Positions 49,983 to 60,053 are shown, counted from the stretch's first letter. The stretch: 64,000 bases of DNA from JBMNGN01 sp050949865 (GCA_050949865.1 JBMNGN010000005.1:62001-126000), one strand, 5' to 3'. Notes: generated by a model not told the origin, from the sequence alone. Made by a program: numbers and translations.

Positions 49983-52602
49983 CTTTAAACCTACCTTCCT
50001 CTATCCAGGTTTTAACCATGTTTAATTCTTCCTCCCGGGTTTGAATTACCCTGTCCAGTTTTAAACCGTACAATTCAGCAAAAACCATGCTGTAATAAGG
50101 TCCTTGTCTAATGCCCATTTCTTTCAAATCATGGCCATTGATGGCTACCCGTACCTGATCCCTTACCTCCAGGTATTCAACCATGCTGTTCCATGCTTTC
50201 TCATCACTAATAATAAGCAACAGGTAGATTATACTTTCCGGACACCAATTGCTGGCCAATGAATCGATTTGGCTCGGTTTAAGCAAGGGGTTGTGGCGGA
50301 AAAGGGCATTAAGCTCAAAAACCTGGTCTAACTCATTCAAGCATTTACAGGCATAATTATCCAGGTGATAGCGGGAGCTAATCCGTTCTATATCTTCCCT
50401 ATCCAGGTTAGATACCAAGGCTAAAAAGTATACCAGCCAGGTCTTGATTTTTACGGGATAATTTTCCTCCCACCAGGCAATGATGATGGGAATACGCCTG
50501 ATCAGAGTTTTATCTACCTGCTGCAGGTTTATTTCCGGTAAACAATGCTTCCATACTCCTATCTCATCCATTCGCTCCAGGTATCGCAAAGGTTCTTTTT
50601 CATTCAAGATCAGGATCAGTTCTTGCAATATCCGCTTATGAGAAAGCTTGCCAATGAGCCTTCGTTCAATAGCATCCCGGGCAAACCGCAGGGTATCAGG
50701 TTCCATGGTGAATCCGTATCTCTGCTCGAAACGAATAGCCCGGATGATTCTGGTCGGGTCTTCGACAAAGCTTAAATTATATAGAATTCTAATGGTCCGG
50801 TTAATTAAGTCCTTGCGCCCCCCAAAATAATCGATTAGTTCCCCGAAACTTCCCGGGTTCAGGCTTATGGCCATAGTGTTAATAGTAAAATCCCTGCGGT
50901 ACATGTCCTCTTTGATTGATGATTTCTCTACAACCGGCAATGCCGCAGGAAATTCATAATACTCCGTACGAGCAGCAGCGATATCTATCTTAGTTCCATC
51001 TGGCAAAACCACGGCTGCCGTCTGAAATCTATCATGGAGCCGGACCTTGCCGCCTAATTTACCCACTACAGCTTGAGCAACCGCTTCCCCGTCCCCTTCC
51101 ACTACAACATCAACATCATAATTGCTCTCTCCTAAAAGGAGATCCCGCACAAAACCACCTACGCAATAAGCCTTGGCTCCCAGCCCTTCAGCGATCTGCC
51201 CAATGATGGTCAAAACGCTGAATATCTGAGATGGTAGTTGTTGATGTATAAGTTCCAAACAGTTCTCTGCTCCAGTCTCGCTATTGTGATACAGGACTTG
51301 GTAATCATCTGGATAGTCCTCACCATGCAGGGTTCTGATAATATCGGTCCGTGACACAATTCCCAACAGACGGTCGTTTTCGATTATTGGCAGCCTTCCG
51401 ATATCATATTCAACCATTATTCTGTGAAGCTCTGAAACTGTGGCATCAGGAGCAGCTGACATTATCGCCGTAGTCATAAAGCCCTTTACCGGGGCATGGC
51501 CCAGGTTATGCAGTTTGGCTTTGTCTACATCGCGGCGGGATATTACCCCTACCATTTTACCCTGGTCTATTACCGGCATACCGGTATGGCCGTAACGAAG
51601 CATTATTCTGCCTGCATCCTCAATACTGGTCTGCATTGGGAGGGTCTTTACCGGAGTAGACATTATGTCCCGCGCCAATAGGGCCGGCTGGACTAATTCC
51701 TCCAGATACCCGCTGATCAAATCTATTACTTTTTCGGTTTCCTTCCCTTTGATTATCGCTGCAGCTGCTTTTTCATGCCCCCTGCCCCCCAGTTCTTTCA
51801 GCACCTCGTTAACCTTGACATTTCCAGTTCTGCTACGGCCAACCACATGTATCTTTCCTTGCATTGAGGCCACAGCAAAAACCACATCGCAGTTTTCCAC
51901 TTCCATCAATTGATAGGTAACAACATCCAGGCCAGAAATAAACTCCTCCCTCTGGGCAACGGCAATAACCACATCCACGTTTTTAATGCGATAATGACGG
52001 CTGGTCTGCAACAGGTTTTGTAATAATTGTCGCTGTTCCCCGGAAAAAGGCTGTTCCATAAAATTGGCTACAATCTGCAGGTTGGCTCCCAGCCCTAACA
52101 GGTAAGCGGCTGCGGACACATCTCTCTGGGTAGTGGAAGTAAACAAGAGGCTTCCGGTATCTTCGTAAATACCCAAAGCCATTATGGTAGCTTCAAAGGC
52201 ATTAGGGGTCAGTCCCCTTTCTATTATCTTTTCCACTAAAATGGTAGTTGCTGCCCCTACTGGATGGATTTCATTAATACTTCCTTTTATATCGCCGTCC
52301 ATTACCGGATGATGGTCATAAACGTGAAAATCTAACCCGGCCCTTTCGGTTAAACCCTTAAGGTGTCCCAGCCTGCTGGCAGCAGCAGTATCAACAATTA
52401 TCATGGCCGTGACCTCATTGAGGTTGATCTCCCTGGGCACCTTTATCATCAGTAAGTCTTTATATAATGCCATAAACTGCTTAACCCGGTTAGATAGAGT
52501 ACCAGAAAATACCGGTACTGCAGACGGGTACAGTTTTTTTGCTGCTACCATAGCCGCCAGTCCATCAAAATCAAGAGCATTATGGGAAGTAATGATCTGC
52601 AT
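49966..52602 (-). CDS. tRNA nucleotidyltransferase/poly(A) polymerase with DHH and CBS domains
   Basis: An 878-aa multidomain protein. Residues 1 to about 305 are a DHH/DHHA1 phosphoesterase (ITSHNALDFDGLAAMVA, IIVDTA, VYDHHPVMDGD, GRGHEKAAAAI). Residues about 312-432 are two CBS domains (DIMSTPVKTLPMQTSIEDA and FMTTAIMSAAPDATV). Residues about 465-878 are a class II nucleotidyltransferase with GGFVRDLLLGESNYDVDVVV, the RRDFTINTMAI block and EDPTRIIRAIRFEQRY. Such fusions are known, and in two-enzyme systems these are often A- or CC-adding enzymes. Which base it adds and whether the DHH domain degrades nanoRNA-like substrates cannot be told from sequence. Confidence 0.92.
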   Translation of the reverse strand: MQIITSHNALDFDGLAAMVAAKKLYPSAVPVFSGTLSNRVKQFMALYKDLLMIKVPREINLNEVTAMIIVDTAAASRLGHLKGLTERAGLDFHVYDHHPVMDGDIKGSINEIHPVGAATTILVEKIIERGLTPNAFEATIMALGIYEDTGSLLFTSTTQRDVSAAAYLLGLGANLQIVANFMEQPFSGEQRQLLQNLLQTSRHYRIKNVDVVIAVAQREEFISGLDVVTYQLMEVENCDVVFAVASMQGKIHVVGRSRTGNVKVNEVLKELGGRGHEKAAAAIIKGKETEKVIDLISGYLEELVQPALLARDIMSTPVKTLPMQTSIEDAGRIMLRYGHTGMPVIDQGKMVGVISRRDVDKAKLHNLGHAPVKGFMTTAIMSAAPDATVSELHRIMVEYDIGRLPIIENDRLLGIVSRTDIIRTLHGEDYPDDYQVLYHNSETGAENCLELIHQQLPSQIFSVLTIIGQIAEGLGAKAYCVGGFVRDLLLGESNYDVDVVVEGDGEAVAQAVVGKLGGKVRLHDRFQTAAVVLPDGTKIDIAAARTEYYEFPAALPVVEKSSIKEDMYRRDFTINTMAISLNPGSFGELIDYFGGRKDLINRTIRILYNLSFVEDPTRIIRAIRFEQRYGFTMEPDTLRFARDAIERRLIGKLSHKRILQELILILNEKEPLRYLERMDEIGVWKHCLPEINLQQVDKTLIRRIPIIIAWWEENYPVKIKTWLVYFLALVSNLDREDIERISSRYHLDNYACKCLNELDQVFELNALFRHNPLLKPSQIDSLASNWCPESIIYLLLIISDEKAWNSMVEYLEVRDQVRVAINGHDLKEMGIRQGPYYSMVFAELYGLKLDRVIQTREEELNMVKTWIEEGRFKDAMDS

Positions 52603-52772
52603 GGTTCAAATCCCCTACCAATTTTATATGAATTATAACACAACCGGCCTCAGCTACGACATTTTGCCGGCTCATAAACGCAGCCAGACGAGCAAACCTC
52701 TATTAATGCCGGCGGAATGGGTATTGGATTCCATCGTTGGTAAATGGTATTAATTGGGGCTATTGGTTAGAA

Positions 52773-54119
52773 TCATTTTTTATGTTTGGGGTGGGATTTC
52801 CCGGTTTCGCCCGCCAGCCTGGCCAATAAAATATCATTTCTTATTAAATCTTCATAGGTTTGACGGCGGATTATGATATCTGCTTTTCCATCCTTAACCA
52901 ATACCATGGCCGGCCTGGGAAGCTGGTTATAATTGCTGGACATAGAGTAATTGTAGGCTCCGGTAGCAAAAACCGCCAAAATATCCCCTGATTCTATCCT
53001 AGGTAAGGATATCTGCTCAATTAAGAGGTCTCCTGATTCGCAACACTTGCCGGCAACGGATACCGTTTCTGCCTTGGGCTCGTTAGCTTTGTTAGCCAGG
53101 ATTGCGTGGTACTTAGCATTATACAAGGCAGGCCGGGGATTATCTGCCATTCCCCCATCTACTGCTGCATATTTTCTTATTCCGTCGATTTCTTTAATTG
53201 AGCCGACGGTGTAAAGGGTAATGCCAGCAGGACTGACAATCGCCCTCCCCGGTTCAACTATTACCTGGGGAACCCTTATTCCGTTTCGCAAAGACTCTTG
53301 TTGGACTGCGGTCATAATTGCTTCTGCCCATAAGCTGGGGTGTTTCGGTTCATCTCCATCAGCGTAGAAAATACCCAGCCCACCTCCCAAATCCAGTTCC
53401 GAGAGCTCACAGCCAGTACGGGTTCTTATTTCACCCATGAATTCTACCATCACCGCTGCGGTGTATTTAAATGAGTCCATTTCAAATATCTGTGAACCAA
53501 TATGGCAATGCAATCCCACCAGGTTAAGGTTAGATTTTTCCAGGGCCATTTTCACGCCGTTCATAGCCTGCCCGCCAGGAAGAGTAAACCCAAATTTGGA
53601 ATCAATCTGTCCGGTCATAATATAATGGTGGGTATGGGCTTCTATACCCGGAGTAATCCTAAGCAGTATATCCTGATGTTTCTTCTGCTTACTACAAACG
53701 TCATTCAACATTTCCAGTTCATATAAATTGTCTACTACTATGCGGCCTACCCCATTCTCTACCGCCATTTCCAGTTCCTGAAGGCTCTTATTATTACCAT
53801 GAAAGTATACCAGATCCATGGGAAAACCAGCCTGCAATGCGGTGTATAATTCCCCGCCTGATACCACATCTATCCCCAGTCCTTCCTGTTCAACTATCTT
53901 TAAAAGCGATAAGGTACACAAGGACTTACAGGCATATACCACCTTAGCATCCCCCAGGGCGGTAAACGCTTCTTTAATACAGCGGCAATTAGAACGAAAA
54001 CCCTCTTCGTCAATGACCCACAAAGGGGTCCCAAACTCTTGTGCCAGTGTTACTGTATCAATACCCCCTATTTCAAGGTGTCCATCGCGGTTAATCCGCA
54101 TAGAACCTGTCAAATGCAT
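52773..54119 (-). CDS. lysA: Diaminopimelate decarboxylase
   Basis: PLP-dependent decarboxylation of meso-diaminopimelate to lysine, last step of lysine synthesis. The 448-aa protein has the PLP lysine in VVYACKSLCTLSLLKI near residue 59-63, HGNNKSLQELEMAV, the GLHCHIGSQIF motif, the GGGLGIFYADGDEP loop and the C-terminal GKCCESGDLL with the active-site cysteine. It stands between the nucleotidyltransferase gene and lapA, away from lysC, with about 90 nt upstream. Confidence 0.96.
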   Translation of the reverse strand: MHLTGSMRINRDGHLEIGGIDTVTLAQEFGTPLWVIDEEGFRSNCRCIKEAFTALGDAKVVYACKSLCTLSLLKIVEQEGLGIDVVSGGELYTALQAGFPMDLVYFHGNNKSLQELEMAVENGVGRIVVDNLYELEMLNDVCSKQKKHQDILLRITPGIEAHTHHYIMTGQIDSKFGFTLPGGQAMNGVKMALEKSNLNLVGLHCHIGSQIFEMDSFKYTAAVMVEFMGEIRTRTGCELSELDLGGGLGIFYADGDEPKHPSLWAEAIMTAVQQESLRNGIRVPQVIVEPGRAIVSPAGITLYTVGSIKEIDGIRKYAAVDGGMADNPRPALYNAKYHAILANKANEPKAETVSVAGKCCESGDLLIEQISLPRIESGDILAVFATGAYNYSMSSNYNQLPRPAMVLVKDGKADIIIRRQTYEDLIRNDILLARLAGETGKSHPKHKK

Positions 54120-54209
54120 AATTTCTCCCCCTTGTTGGTCGTAAGTGTGGCTATTATAACCTTTTAACCCTAAAATGGCTAGATAAACAGTAAAAATTAT
54201 TATAATATA

Positions 54210-54521
54210 CTATAGTTTTGGTGGAATCTGTTCCTCTGCGGTACTATGCCGTTCATGGGCCTGTTCATTATCAATTCTCCGCTGTAATTGATTAATGGTG
54301 GTTTTAAGTTCTTTAATTTTTTTGGCCATCTTAATAAATCTCAGGCTGTCTAAAAAAAAGGCAACAATTGCCCCCAGGCTTATAGCCACCAATACCACCA
54401 CTGCCAGAGATACCTCTGGAGATACCCAGTTTAGAAACCTGACGGCAACCACAATCTGGTTCTGCACGGTAAATATTATGATCCCGATTAAAAAGATAAT
54501 TAATCCCACCAACTGTAACAT
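54210..54521 (-). CDS. LapA-family small membrane protein
   Basis: A 103-aa LapA/DUF1049-type protein with two membrane helices (LVGLIIFLIGIIIFTVQNQ and LAVVVLVAISLGAIVAFFLD) and a cytoplasmic coiled coil (KIKELKTTINQLQRRIDNEQ). In proteobacteria LapA/B links to lipopolysaccharide assembly; in this group the role is unknown. The start at MLQLVGL is 7 nt after GGGAGA; an upstream frame start would add atypical residues. Confidence 0.75.
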   Translation of the reverse strand: MLQLVGLIIFLIGIIIFTVQNQIVVAVRFLNWVSPEVSLAVVVLVAISLGAIVAFFLDSLRFIKMAKKIKELKTTINQLQRRIDNEQAHERHSTAEEQIPPKL

Positions 54522-54594
54522 AGTAAAATCTCCCTTCCAATCAGAAAAGTCTAAAACCATGCTGCCGGTTTTCACTTATTCGCTTGCTTCAAGG

Positions 54595-54627
54595 AATAAA
54601 GGGACTTCACCTGTTAAAGAAGTCCCT
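54595..54627 (-). terminator. Rho-independent terminator of the secD-secF operon
   Basis: AGGGACTTC (54600-54608) pairs with GAAGTCCCT (54619-54627); the minus-strand hairpin is followed by TTTATTCC. It lies 35 nt past the secF stop. Confidence 0.75.
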
Positions 54628-54661
54628 AAAGCATACCTGCTTAATTAATTATGAAAAAATC

Positions 54662-55504
54662 CTAAGCCCGGGTTTTTAATTCGTACCATAACGGGCTGGC
54701 AATAAAAATCGAAGAATACGCACCCACAACAAATCCAATCAGCATGGCGGCAACAAAATACTTGATAGTTTCTCCGCCTAAGAGCAGTAAAGCAATCAAA
54801 GCAAAGGCTGAGGTAAGAACCGTGTTAATGGACCGGTTGAAGGACTGCAAAATACTGCGGTTTAACAAGGAAATATAGTCCTCTTTTCTCCGAAAGCGCA
54901 TATTCTCCCTAACCCTATCGAAAATAACAATGGTATCGTTTATCGTGTAGCCCACTACTGTAAGTATGGCTGCGATAAAAGCACTATTAATCTGCCACTG
55001 GAAGATGGAAAAGGCTCCTAAAACAATCAATACGTTGTGAATTATAGCCAATACAGCTGCCACCCCAAAAGACCACTCAAATCTGACCGTAATATAAGCC
55101 AGCATTAAGAGGGCAGCAATAAAAACAGACAACAAGGCATTTCTGGTTAATTCACTGCCGATTACCGCACCTACGCTTTCGGCACTTAAAAACTCAACCT
55201 TTCCAAACTTGTCGGTAAGTATCTGAATTAAGTCCTTGGTTTGTTCTTGGTTAAGCTCTACAGTCCTAATATAAAATTCATCATTGCTCTTCTGCACTTC
55301 AGGACTGCCATACTCCAGGCCAGAAATGGCTTCTCTTACCTCTTTAACCGGTGTTTCGGCACTTATCCGAACATGCAGAATGGAGCCGCCTTCATAGTCT
55401 ATTCCGAGATTGAGCCCCTGCATAAAAAGCGAAATGAGCCCCGGTATTATCAGTAACAGTGAAATAACATAATAGATTTTTCTTCGCTGGATAATCTGCA
55501 TCAT
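54662..55504 (-). CDS. secF: Protein translocase subunit SecF
   Basis: A 280-aa six-helix membrane subunit that, with SecD, uses the proton gradient to help pull proteins through SecYEG. Family signatures are GLNLGIDYEGGSILHVRIS near the N-terminus, AYITVRFEWSFGVAAVLAIIHNVLI, GYTINDTIVIFDRVREN and the final helix around KYFVAAMLIGFVVGAYSSIFIASP. It is separated from secD by 9 nt. Separate SecD and SecF are usual for Clostridia. Confidence 0.96.
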   Translation of the reverse strand: MMQIIQRRKIYYVISLLLIIPGLISLFMQGLNLGIDYEGGSILHVRISAETPVKEVREAISGLEYGSPEVQKSNDEFYIRTVELNQEQTKDLIQILTDKFGKVEFLSAESVGAVIGSELTRNALLSVFIAALLMLAYITVRFEWSFGVAAVLAIIHNVLIVLGAFSIFQWQINSAFIAAILTVVGYTINDTIVIFDRVRENMRFRRKEDYISLLNRSILQSFNRSINTVLTSAFALIALLLLGGETIKYFVAAMLIGFVVGAYSSIFIASPLWYELKTRA

Positions 55505-55513
55505 CTGCCCTCC

Positions 55514-56716
55514 TTAAATACCGTATAATTTGGGGTTCTTGGTCAAATTCGAAAACAGGATAAGCATGTATTTGGTAAAAGTTAAAGCTATAAGCAAGCT
55601 AGCAACTATACCTAAGGACAAGGTGACGGCAAAACCTTTAATCGGCCCAGTGCCAAAATACATCAAAACCATGGCGGTTATCAGGGTGGTAATATTGGCG
55701 TCAAAAATCGTCCAGAAAGCCCGTTTAAACCCAGAATCAATAGCTGCCTGGAGGGTTTTGCCAAAACGCAGCTCTTCTTTGATTCTTTCATAAATAATAA
55801 TATTGGCATCAACCGCCATACCTATTGATAGAGCAAATCCCGCAATACCCGGCAGGGTTAAGACCGCCCCCAGGTAAACCATTGCCCCGAGAACCAGTAA
55901 ACTATATAAAACCAGTGATAGATCAGCAATTATACCAGGGAGGCGATAATAACCGATCATGAAGATCAATATGGCAATAATCCCGACAATCCCGGCTTTC
56001 AAGCTCTTATCCAGTGAATCCGCACCCAAAGTGGGGCCGATAGAACGCTTCTCTAAAACACTAAAGCTAACCGGCAAAGCGCCGGACCGCAGCAGCACTG
56101 CAAGATCCTGGGCCTCTTTGGCGGTAAAATTGCCTTCTATCACCGCATTCCCGTCCTCTATGACGGTATTAACCACGGGAGCACTTATCACCCGGTCATC
56201 GAGCACTATATACAACGGTTTTCCTAAATTGGCTTTTGTAGCTTTCCCGAACAGCCTGGCTCCTTCCTGGTCAAATTCCAGAGTAACCTCAGCCTGTTGG
56301 GTGTTGGGGTTCATCCTGGCTTCAGCGTTTTTCAAATTTTTGCCGGTAACGGCCACATTGCCCTGCTCATCTCTGAATTCCAGTTGGGCAACATTTTTTA
56401 ATATGTCTACCGCAGCCTCAGGATCATCTTCTCCGGCTATTTCAATTACCACCCGGTTGTTTCCCTGGGGATATAGTGATGTTTCCTTAACTCCCAGGTT
56501 ATCTACCCGGTCCCTTAAGATCCCCACCGCTTTCTGTATAGTATCTGCTGTGACCGGTTCCCCCTCTCTTTCCTGGGCCTGGAGAACTACCCGCAATCCG
56601 CCCCTTAAATCCAAACCAAGATTGATATTCCTAAAGAGGGGTTGATTGACAAAATACACCAGCAGGCCAAGAGCCAAGATAACCAGCGTCACCATAAAAC
56701 CGGAATTTTTCCGCAC
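55514..56716 (-). CDS. secD: Protein translocase subunit SecD
   Basis: A 400-aa SecD. The N-terminal helix is followed by NINLGLDLRGGLRVVLQAQE, an extracytoplasmic P1 domain with VKETSLYPQGNNRVVIEIAG, and five C-terminal helices including LPGIAGFALSIGMAVDANIIIYERIKEE, with the conserved proton-path aspartate. It lies upstream of secF and after the HD-domain gene and yajC, giving the yajC-HD-secD-secF unit. Confidence 0.96.
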   Translation of the reverse strand: MRKNSGFMVTLVILALGLLVYFVNQPLFRNINLGLDLRGGLRVVLQAQEREGEPVTADTIQKAVGILRDRVDNLGVKETSLYPQGNNRVVIEIAGEDDPEAAVDILKNVAQLEFRDEQGNVAVTGKNLKNAEARMNPNTQQAEVTLEFDQEGARLFGKATKANLGKPLYIVLDDRVISAPVVNTVIEDGNAVIEGNFTAKEAQDLAVLLRSGALPVSFSVLEKRSIGPTLGADSLDKSLKAGIVGIIAILIFMIGYYRLPGIIADLSLVLYSLLVLGAMVYLGAVLTLPGIAGFALSIGMAVDANIIIYERIKEELRFGKTLQAAIDSGFKRAFWTIFDANITTLITAMVLMYFGTGPIKGFAVTLSLGIVASLLIALTFTKYMLILFSNLTKNPKLYGI

Positions 56717-56746
56717 CCGTTTCTTCCTCCTTCCAACTACTTTGAA

Positions 56747-57403
56747 TTACAGCAATTTAGCCCCGTTTATTACCAGTTCAAATTCACAACCCAAAAAATT
56801 AGCCGCTCTGCGGCACAAAATCATCCGGGTTAAAAATATTTCAAAATAATCCATAACCGGACAGATACTGGTGTCGATTACTAATTCCATAGTGATAACC
56901 TTCTCATCACCAATGGTTAATGTAGAGTGCTCCACCGCATAATTGACCCGGTCATGTATATCAAAAGTAGCAACATCCAGATTCCTGACCCGATTTCTAT
57001 GTACATGGGATTTATCGGCTAAGATAAGGGCAGCAGCTACCTGGTTTACCGGGTGACCACTGCCTTCATCGTGGTTTCCAATCGCAGCACAGATAATAGC
57101 GATTTCCTCCGGTTCCATCCCCATCCGGCGCAGAATTTCCATGGCTATAAGGGCGCCGCTTTGGCTGTGACCAGTACGATTAATTACGTTGCCGATATCA
57201 TGAAGATAGCCAGCAATTCCAGCTAGTTCAGCCATCCGCGGATCGGCCCCTAGCTTGCTTAATATCTTTTTGCTGAGACTGCTAACCAAGTCTAAATGCT
57301 TTTCACCATGGTCAGTATACCCCATTGCCCCCAAATGTTCATTACCTTTTTGAATAAATGTTTTAACAAGAGGATTGGCTTTTACATCCACTAGTGTGAT
57401 CAT
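56747..57403 (-). CDS. HD-domain metal-dependent phosphohydrolase
   Basis: A 218-aa protein with an HD fold: TDHGEKHLDLV near residue 30-40, AGYLHDIGNVI near residue 65-75, GNHDEGSG and ALILADKSHVHRNRVR supply the expected His/Asp metal ligands. The C-terminal part (FEIFLTRMILCRRAANFLGC) is a conserved tail of this subgroup. The family is regularly encoded between yajC and secD in Clostridia, but its substrate, perhaps a nucleotide, is unknown. Confidence 0.85.
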   Translation of the reverse strand: MITLVDVKANPLVKTFIQKGNEHLGAMGYTDHGEKHLDLVSSLSKKILSKLGADPRMAELAGIAGYLHDIGNVINRTGHSQSGALIAMEILRRMGMEPEEIAIICAAIGNHDEGSGHPVNQVAAALILADKSHVHRNRVRNLDVATFDIHDRVNYAVEHSTLTIGDEKVITMELVIDTSICPVMDYFEIFLTRMILCRRAANFLGCEFELVINGAKLL

Positions 57404-57409
57404 TTATTA

Positions 57410-57682
57410 CTATCCCTCGACTTTATAAGCTATTGCCTTTTTCAAGAACTCAATCTCGGTGTTTTCACATACCTTAAGAACGATAGAATCGTCTTTAATC
57501 CGGGTTACTTCTCCATGAACCCCGCCTATGGTCACTACCTTTTCTCCTCTTTTAAGGCTGGCTACCATTTCAGTATGCTTTTTCTCTTGCTTCTTACGTG
57601 GCAATACCAGGAAAAAATAAAAAACTGCCAGAAAAAAACCAAAATAGATGGCCATCATTAAAAAATTTCCCTCACTAAACAA
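57410..57682 (-). CDS. yajC: Preprotein translocase subunit YajC
   Basis: A 90-aa protein with one N-terminal membrane helix (MAIYFGFFLAVFYFFLVLPRKKQEKK) and a soluble domain with GEKVVTIGGVHGEVTRIKDD, the YajC signature. It associates with SecDF. It lies 6 nt before the HD-domain gene and 62 nt after tgt. Confidence 0.93.
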   Translation of the reverse strand: MFSEGNFLMMAIYFGFFLAVFYFFLVLPRKKQEKKHTEMVASLKRGEKVVTIGGVHGEVTRIKDDSIVLKVCENTEIEFLKKAIAYKVEG

Positions 57683-57744
57683 AATACCACTCCTTTTACC
57701 AATAACTCATCTGTATTCGGCAGAGAATTGCTAAAATCCTCTTG

Positions 57745-58848
57745 TTAAAACCTGTAATTAGCAGAGAATTTTTGATAAAACTTTTCAAATTCTCCATTAT
57801 TTATAGCGATTCTTATATTTTCCATTAATTTACTCAGAAAGTAAATATTATGGTAGCTCAAAAGGCGAAGAGCAAGTATTTCCCCGGCTTTTAGCAAATG
57901 TCTTATATAAGCCCGGGAATAGCTCTGGCAAACCCTGCACCCGCATTCAGGATCTAAAGGGGAGAAATCTTCGGCATAACCAGCATTGCGAACAGTTATC
58001 CTGCCTTTGTGGGTATAAGCTGTACCATGCCGGGCTAACCTGGTGGGAAGGACACAATCAAACATATCTATCCCTCTCTTGACTCCTTCTACCAAATCTT
58101 CAGGTGAACCCACCCCCATAAGATACCTAGGTTGGCCTTCCGGAAGTAATAGATTGAGCAAATCCAGATTGCGGTACATTTCTTCCTTGGGTTCACCAAC
58201 ACTTAAACCCCCGATGGCATATCCAGAAAAACCGCAGGAAATGATCTCCAAAGCACTTTGTCTCCTCAATTCAGGAAAAACGCTCCCCTGGATTATCCCA
58301 AACAGTGACTGGGTATTATCCTTGTGCACCTCCCGGCATCGTTTTGCCCACCGGCTGGTTCTTTCCACTGCGGTTTTCGCCTCTTCATAGGTGCATGGAT
58401 ACGGGGAACATTCATCAAAACACATAATAATATCGGCCCCTAATTTCTCTTGGATTTTCATGGCCTTTTCCGGAGTTAGCAGATGGCGGGATCCATCAAT
58501 ATGGGAACTGAAAAACACCCCTTCTTCACTGATTTTTCTTAATTTACTCAGGCTAAAAACCTGAAACCCACCGCTATCAGTCAAAATATTCCGGTTCCAG
58601 TTCATAAAAGAGTGCAGGCCACCAGCCTTGGCAATTAAGTTTTCCCCCGGCCTCAAATACAAGTGATAACTATTGGATAGTATAATCTGGATTCCGATTT
58701 CGTATAATTCCTCAGGAGTTAAGGTTTTTACCGTCGCCTGAGTTCCAACCGGCATAAACACAGGAGTGTCAACCATACCGTGGGCGGTGGTTAACCTGCC
58801 TAACCGGGCCTTTCCGTCAACTTTTATCAGGGTAAATTCCAGCCTCAA
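57745..58848 (-). CDS. tgt: Queuine tRNA-ribosyltransferase
   Basis: Exchanges guanine-34 for preQ1 in tRNAs with GUN anticodons. The 367-aa protein has the nucleophile region GGFQVFSLSKLRKISEEGV, the IMCFDECSPYPC segment and GGLSVGEPKEEM. It also has MFDCVLPTRLARHGTAYT with a catalytic aspartate, and the zinc ligands in PLDPECGCRVCQSYSRAYIRHL. Its neighbours queA and queH complete the final steps of queuosine formation. Confidence 0.96.
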   Translation of the reverse strand: MRLEFTLIKVDGKARLGRLTTAHGMVDTPVFMPVGTQATVKTLTPEELYEIGIQIILSNSYHLYLRPGENLIAKAGGLHSFMNWNRNILTDSGGFQVFSLSKLRKISEEGVFFSSHIDGSRHLLTPEKAMKIQEKLGADIIMCFDECSPYPCTYEEAKTAVERTSRWAKRCREVHKDNTQSLFGIIQGSVFPELRRQSALEIISCGFSGYAIGGLSVGEPKEEMYRNLDLLNLLLPEGQPRYLMGVGSPEDLVEGVKRGIDMFDCVLPTRLARHGTAYTHKGRITVRNAGYAEDFSPLDPECGCRVCQSYSRAYIRHLLKAGEILALRLLSYHNIYFLSKLMENIRIAINNGEFEKFYQKFSANYRF

Positions 58849-59003
58849 TCACTCCGAACCAATAGTATTTTGATTAATTTTCCCTTTCCGAAAAGAGGGG
58901 CAGTATTTCGCGGTCATAAACCCTCCTGCGAATATTTTGCAACAACCCCTGGCTGATCCACTATTAGTAAGAAGATTTATCTGGTAATTATCAGCCTATG
59001 GCA

Positions 59004-60053
59004 TTAAATGATCAGCATGGCATCACCATAACTGAAGAACTTGTACTGCCTGTCTATAGCATGTTTATAAGCTGCTTTTACCTGATCTATACCGGCAAAA
59101 GCAGAAACTAACATCACTAAGGACGACCCGGGAAGATGGAAATTGGTAACCAGTTTATCTACAGCCCTAAACTTATAACCAGGGTAGATAAACTTATCGG
59201 TTTCCCCGCTTTGGGCTAAAAATCCATAGTCATCATTATACACTGTTTCTAAGGACCTTACTACTGTGGTCCCTACTGCGATTACCGATTTACCTTTTTT
59301 CCGGGTTTGGTTCAATAACTGGGCAGTTTCATTATCTATGACATAGAACTCGCTGTGCATTTTATGCTCCCGAATATCCGCCTTTTCCACAGGTCGAAAG
59401 GTTCCAAGGCCGACATGAAGCAGAACCCTGGCAATATTTATTCCCTGGTCCTCAATCTGTTTTAAAAGCTCCTGGGTAAAGTGCAGCCCGGCAGTTGGCG
59501 CTGCAGCCGAACCATTCACCTCCGCATAAACCGTTTGGTAATCTTCCCGGTCCTCCTCCTGTGCTTCCCGATTGATGTAGGGCGGCAGGGGCATGCAACC
59601 GAACTGCTCAATAAATGCTTGTTCATCACTGCAGCTATCAAACCGGATTATCCTTCCGCCAGGAATTGACATTTCAGCTATTATCTCCGCCCGGACCTCA
59701 CTTTTATCAAAAAGTACATAATCCCCGGCCCTAAGCTTTCGGGCCGGTTTTACCAGTGATTCCCACCGGTCATCAATCTTTCTCAACAAAAGGATTTCTA
59801 CCTTGGCCCCGGTTAGCTTTTTCCCCCAAAGCCTGGCCGGGATAACCCGGGTTTTGTTTAATACCAAAGTATCACCGGGGGTAATAAAACGGGTAATTTC
59901 TTTAAAACTGGTGTCACTTATTGATCCGGTGGATCGATTCAGGACCAATAGTCTGGCTTCATCCCTCGGTTTAGTTGGATATTGGGCAATTAAATTACTA
60001 GGAAGATCAAAATAATAATTGCTTAGAGCAAATATGTTCTGGTCTTGGGTCAT
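59004..60053 (-). CDS. queA: S-adenosylmethionine:tRNA ribosyltransferase-isomerase
   Basis: Adds the cyclopentanediol group from SAM to preQ1-tRNA, making epoxyqueuosine. The start is an ATG (MTQDQNIF), 6 nt after GCAGGAGT, giving 349 aa. Signature segments are YDLPxxLIAQYPTKPRDEARLLVL-like FDLPSNLIAQYPTKPRD, DTLVLNKTRVIPARL, AAPTAGLHFTQELL and NFHLPGSSLVMLVSAFAG. It belongs to a tgt-queA-DUF2905-queH group. Confidence 0.96.
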   Translation of the reverse strand: MTQDQNIFALSNYYFDLPSNLIAQYPTKPRDEARLLVLNRSTGSISDTSFKEITRFITPGDTLVLNKTRVIPARLWGKKLTGAKVEILLLRKIDDRWESLVKPARKLRAGDYVLFDKSEVRAEIIAEMSIPGGRIIRFDSCSDEQAFIEQFGCMPLPPYINREAQEEDREDYQTVYAEVNGSAAAPTAGLHFTQELLKQIEDQGINIARVLLHVGLGTFRPVEKADIREHKMHSEFYVIDNETAQLLNQTRKKGKSVIAVGTTVVRSLETVYNDDYGFLAQSGETDKFIYPGYKFRAVDKLVTNFHLPGSSLVMLVSAFAGIDQVKAAYKHAIDRQYKFFSYGDAMLII

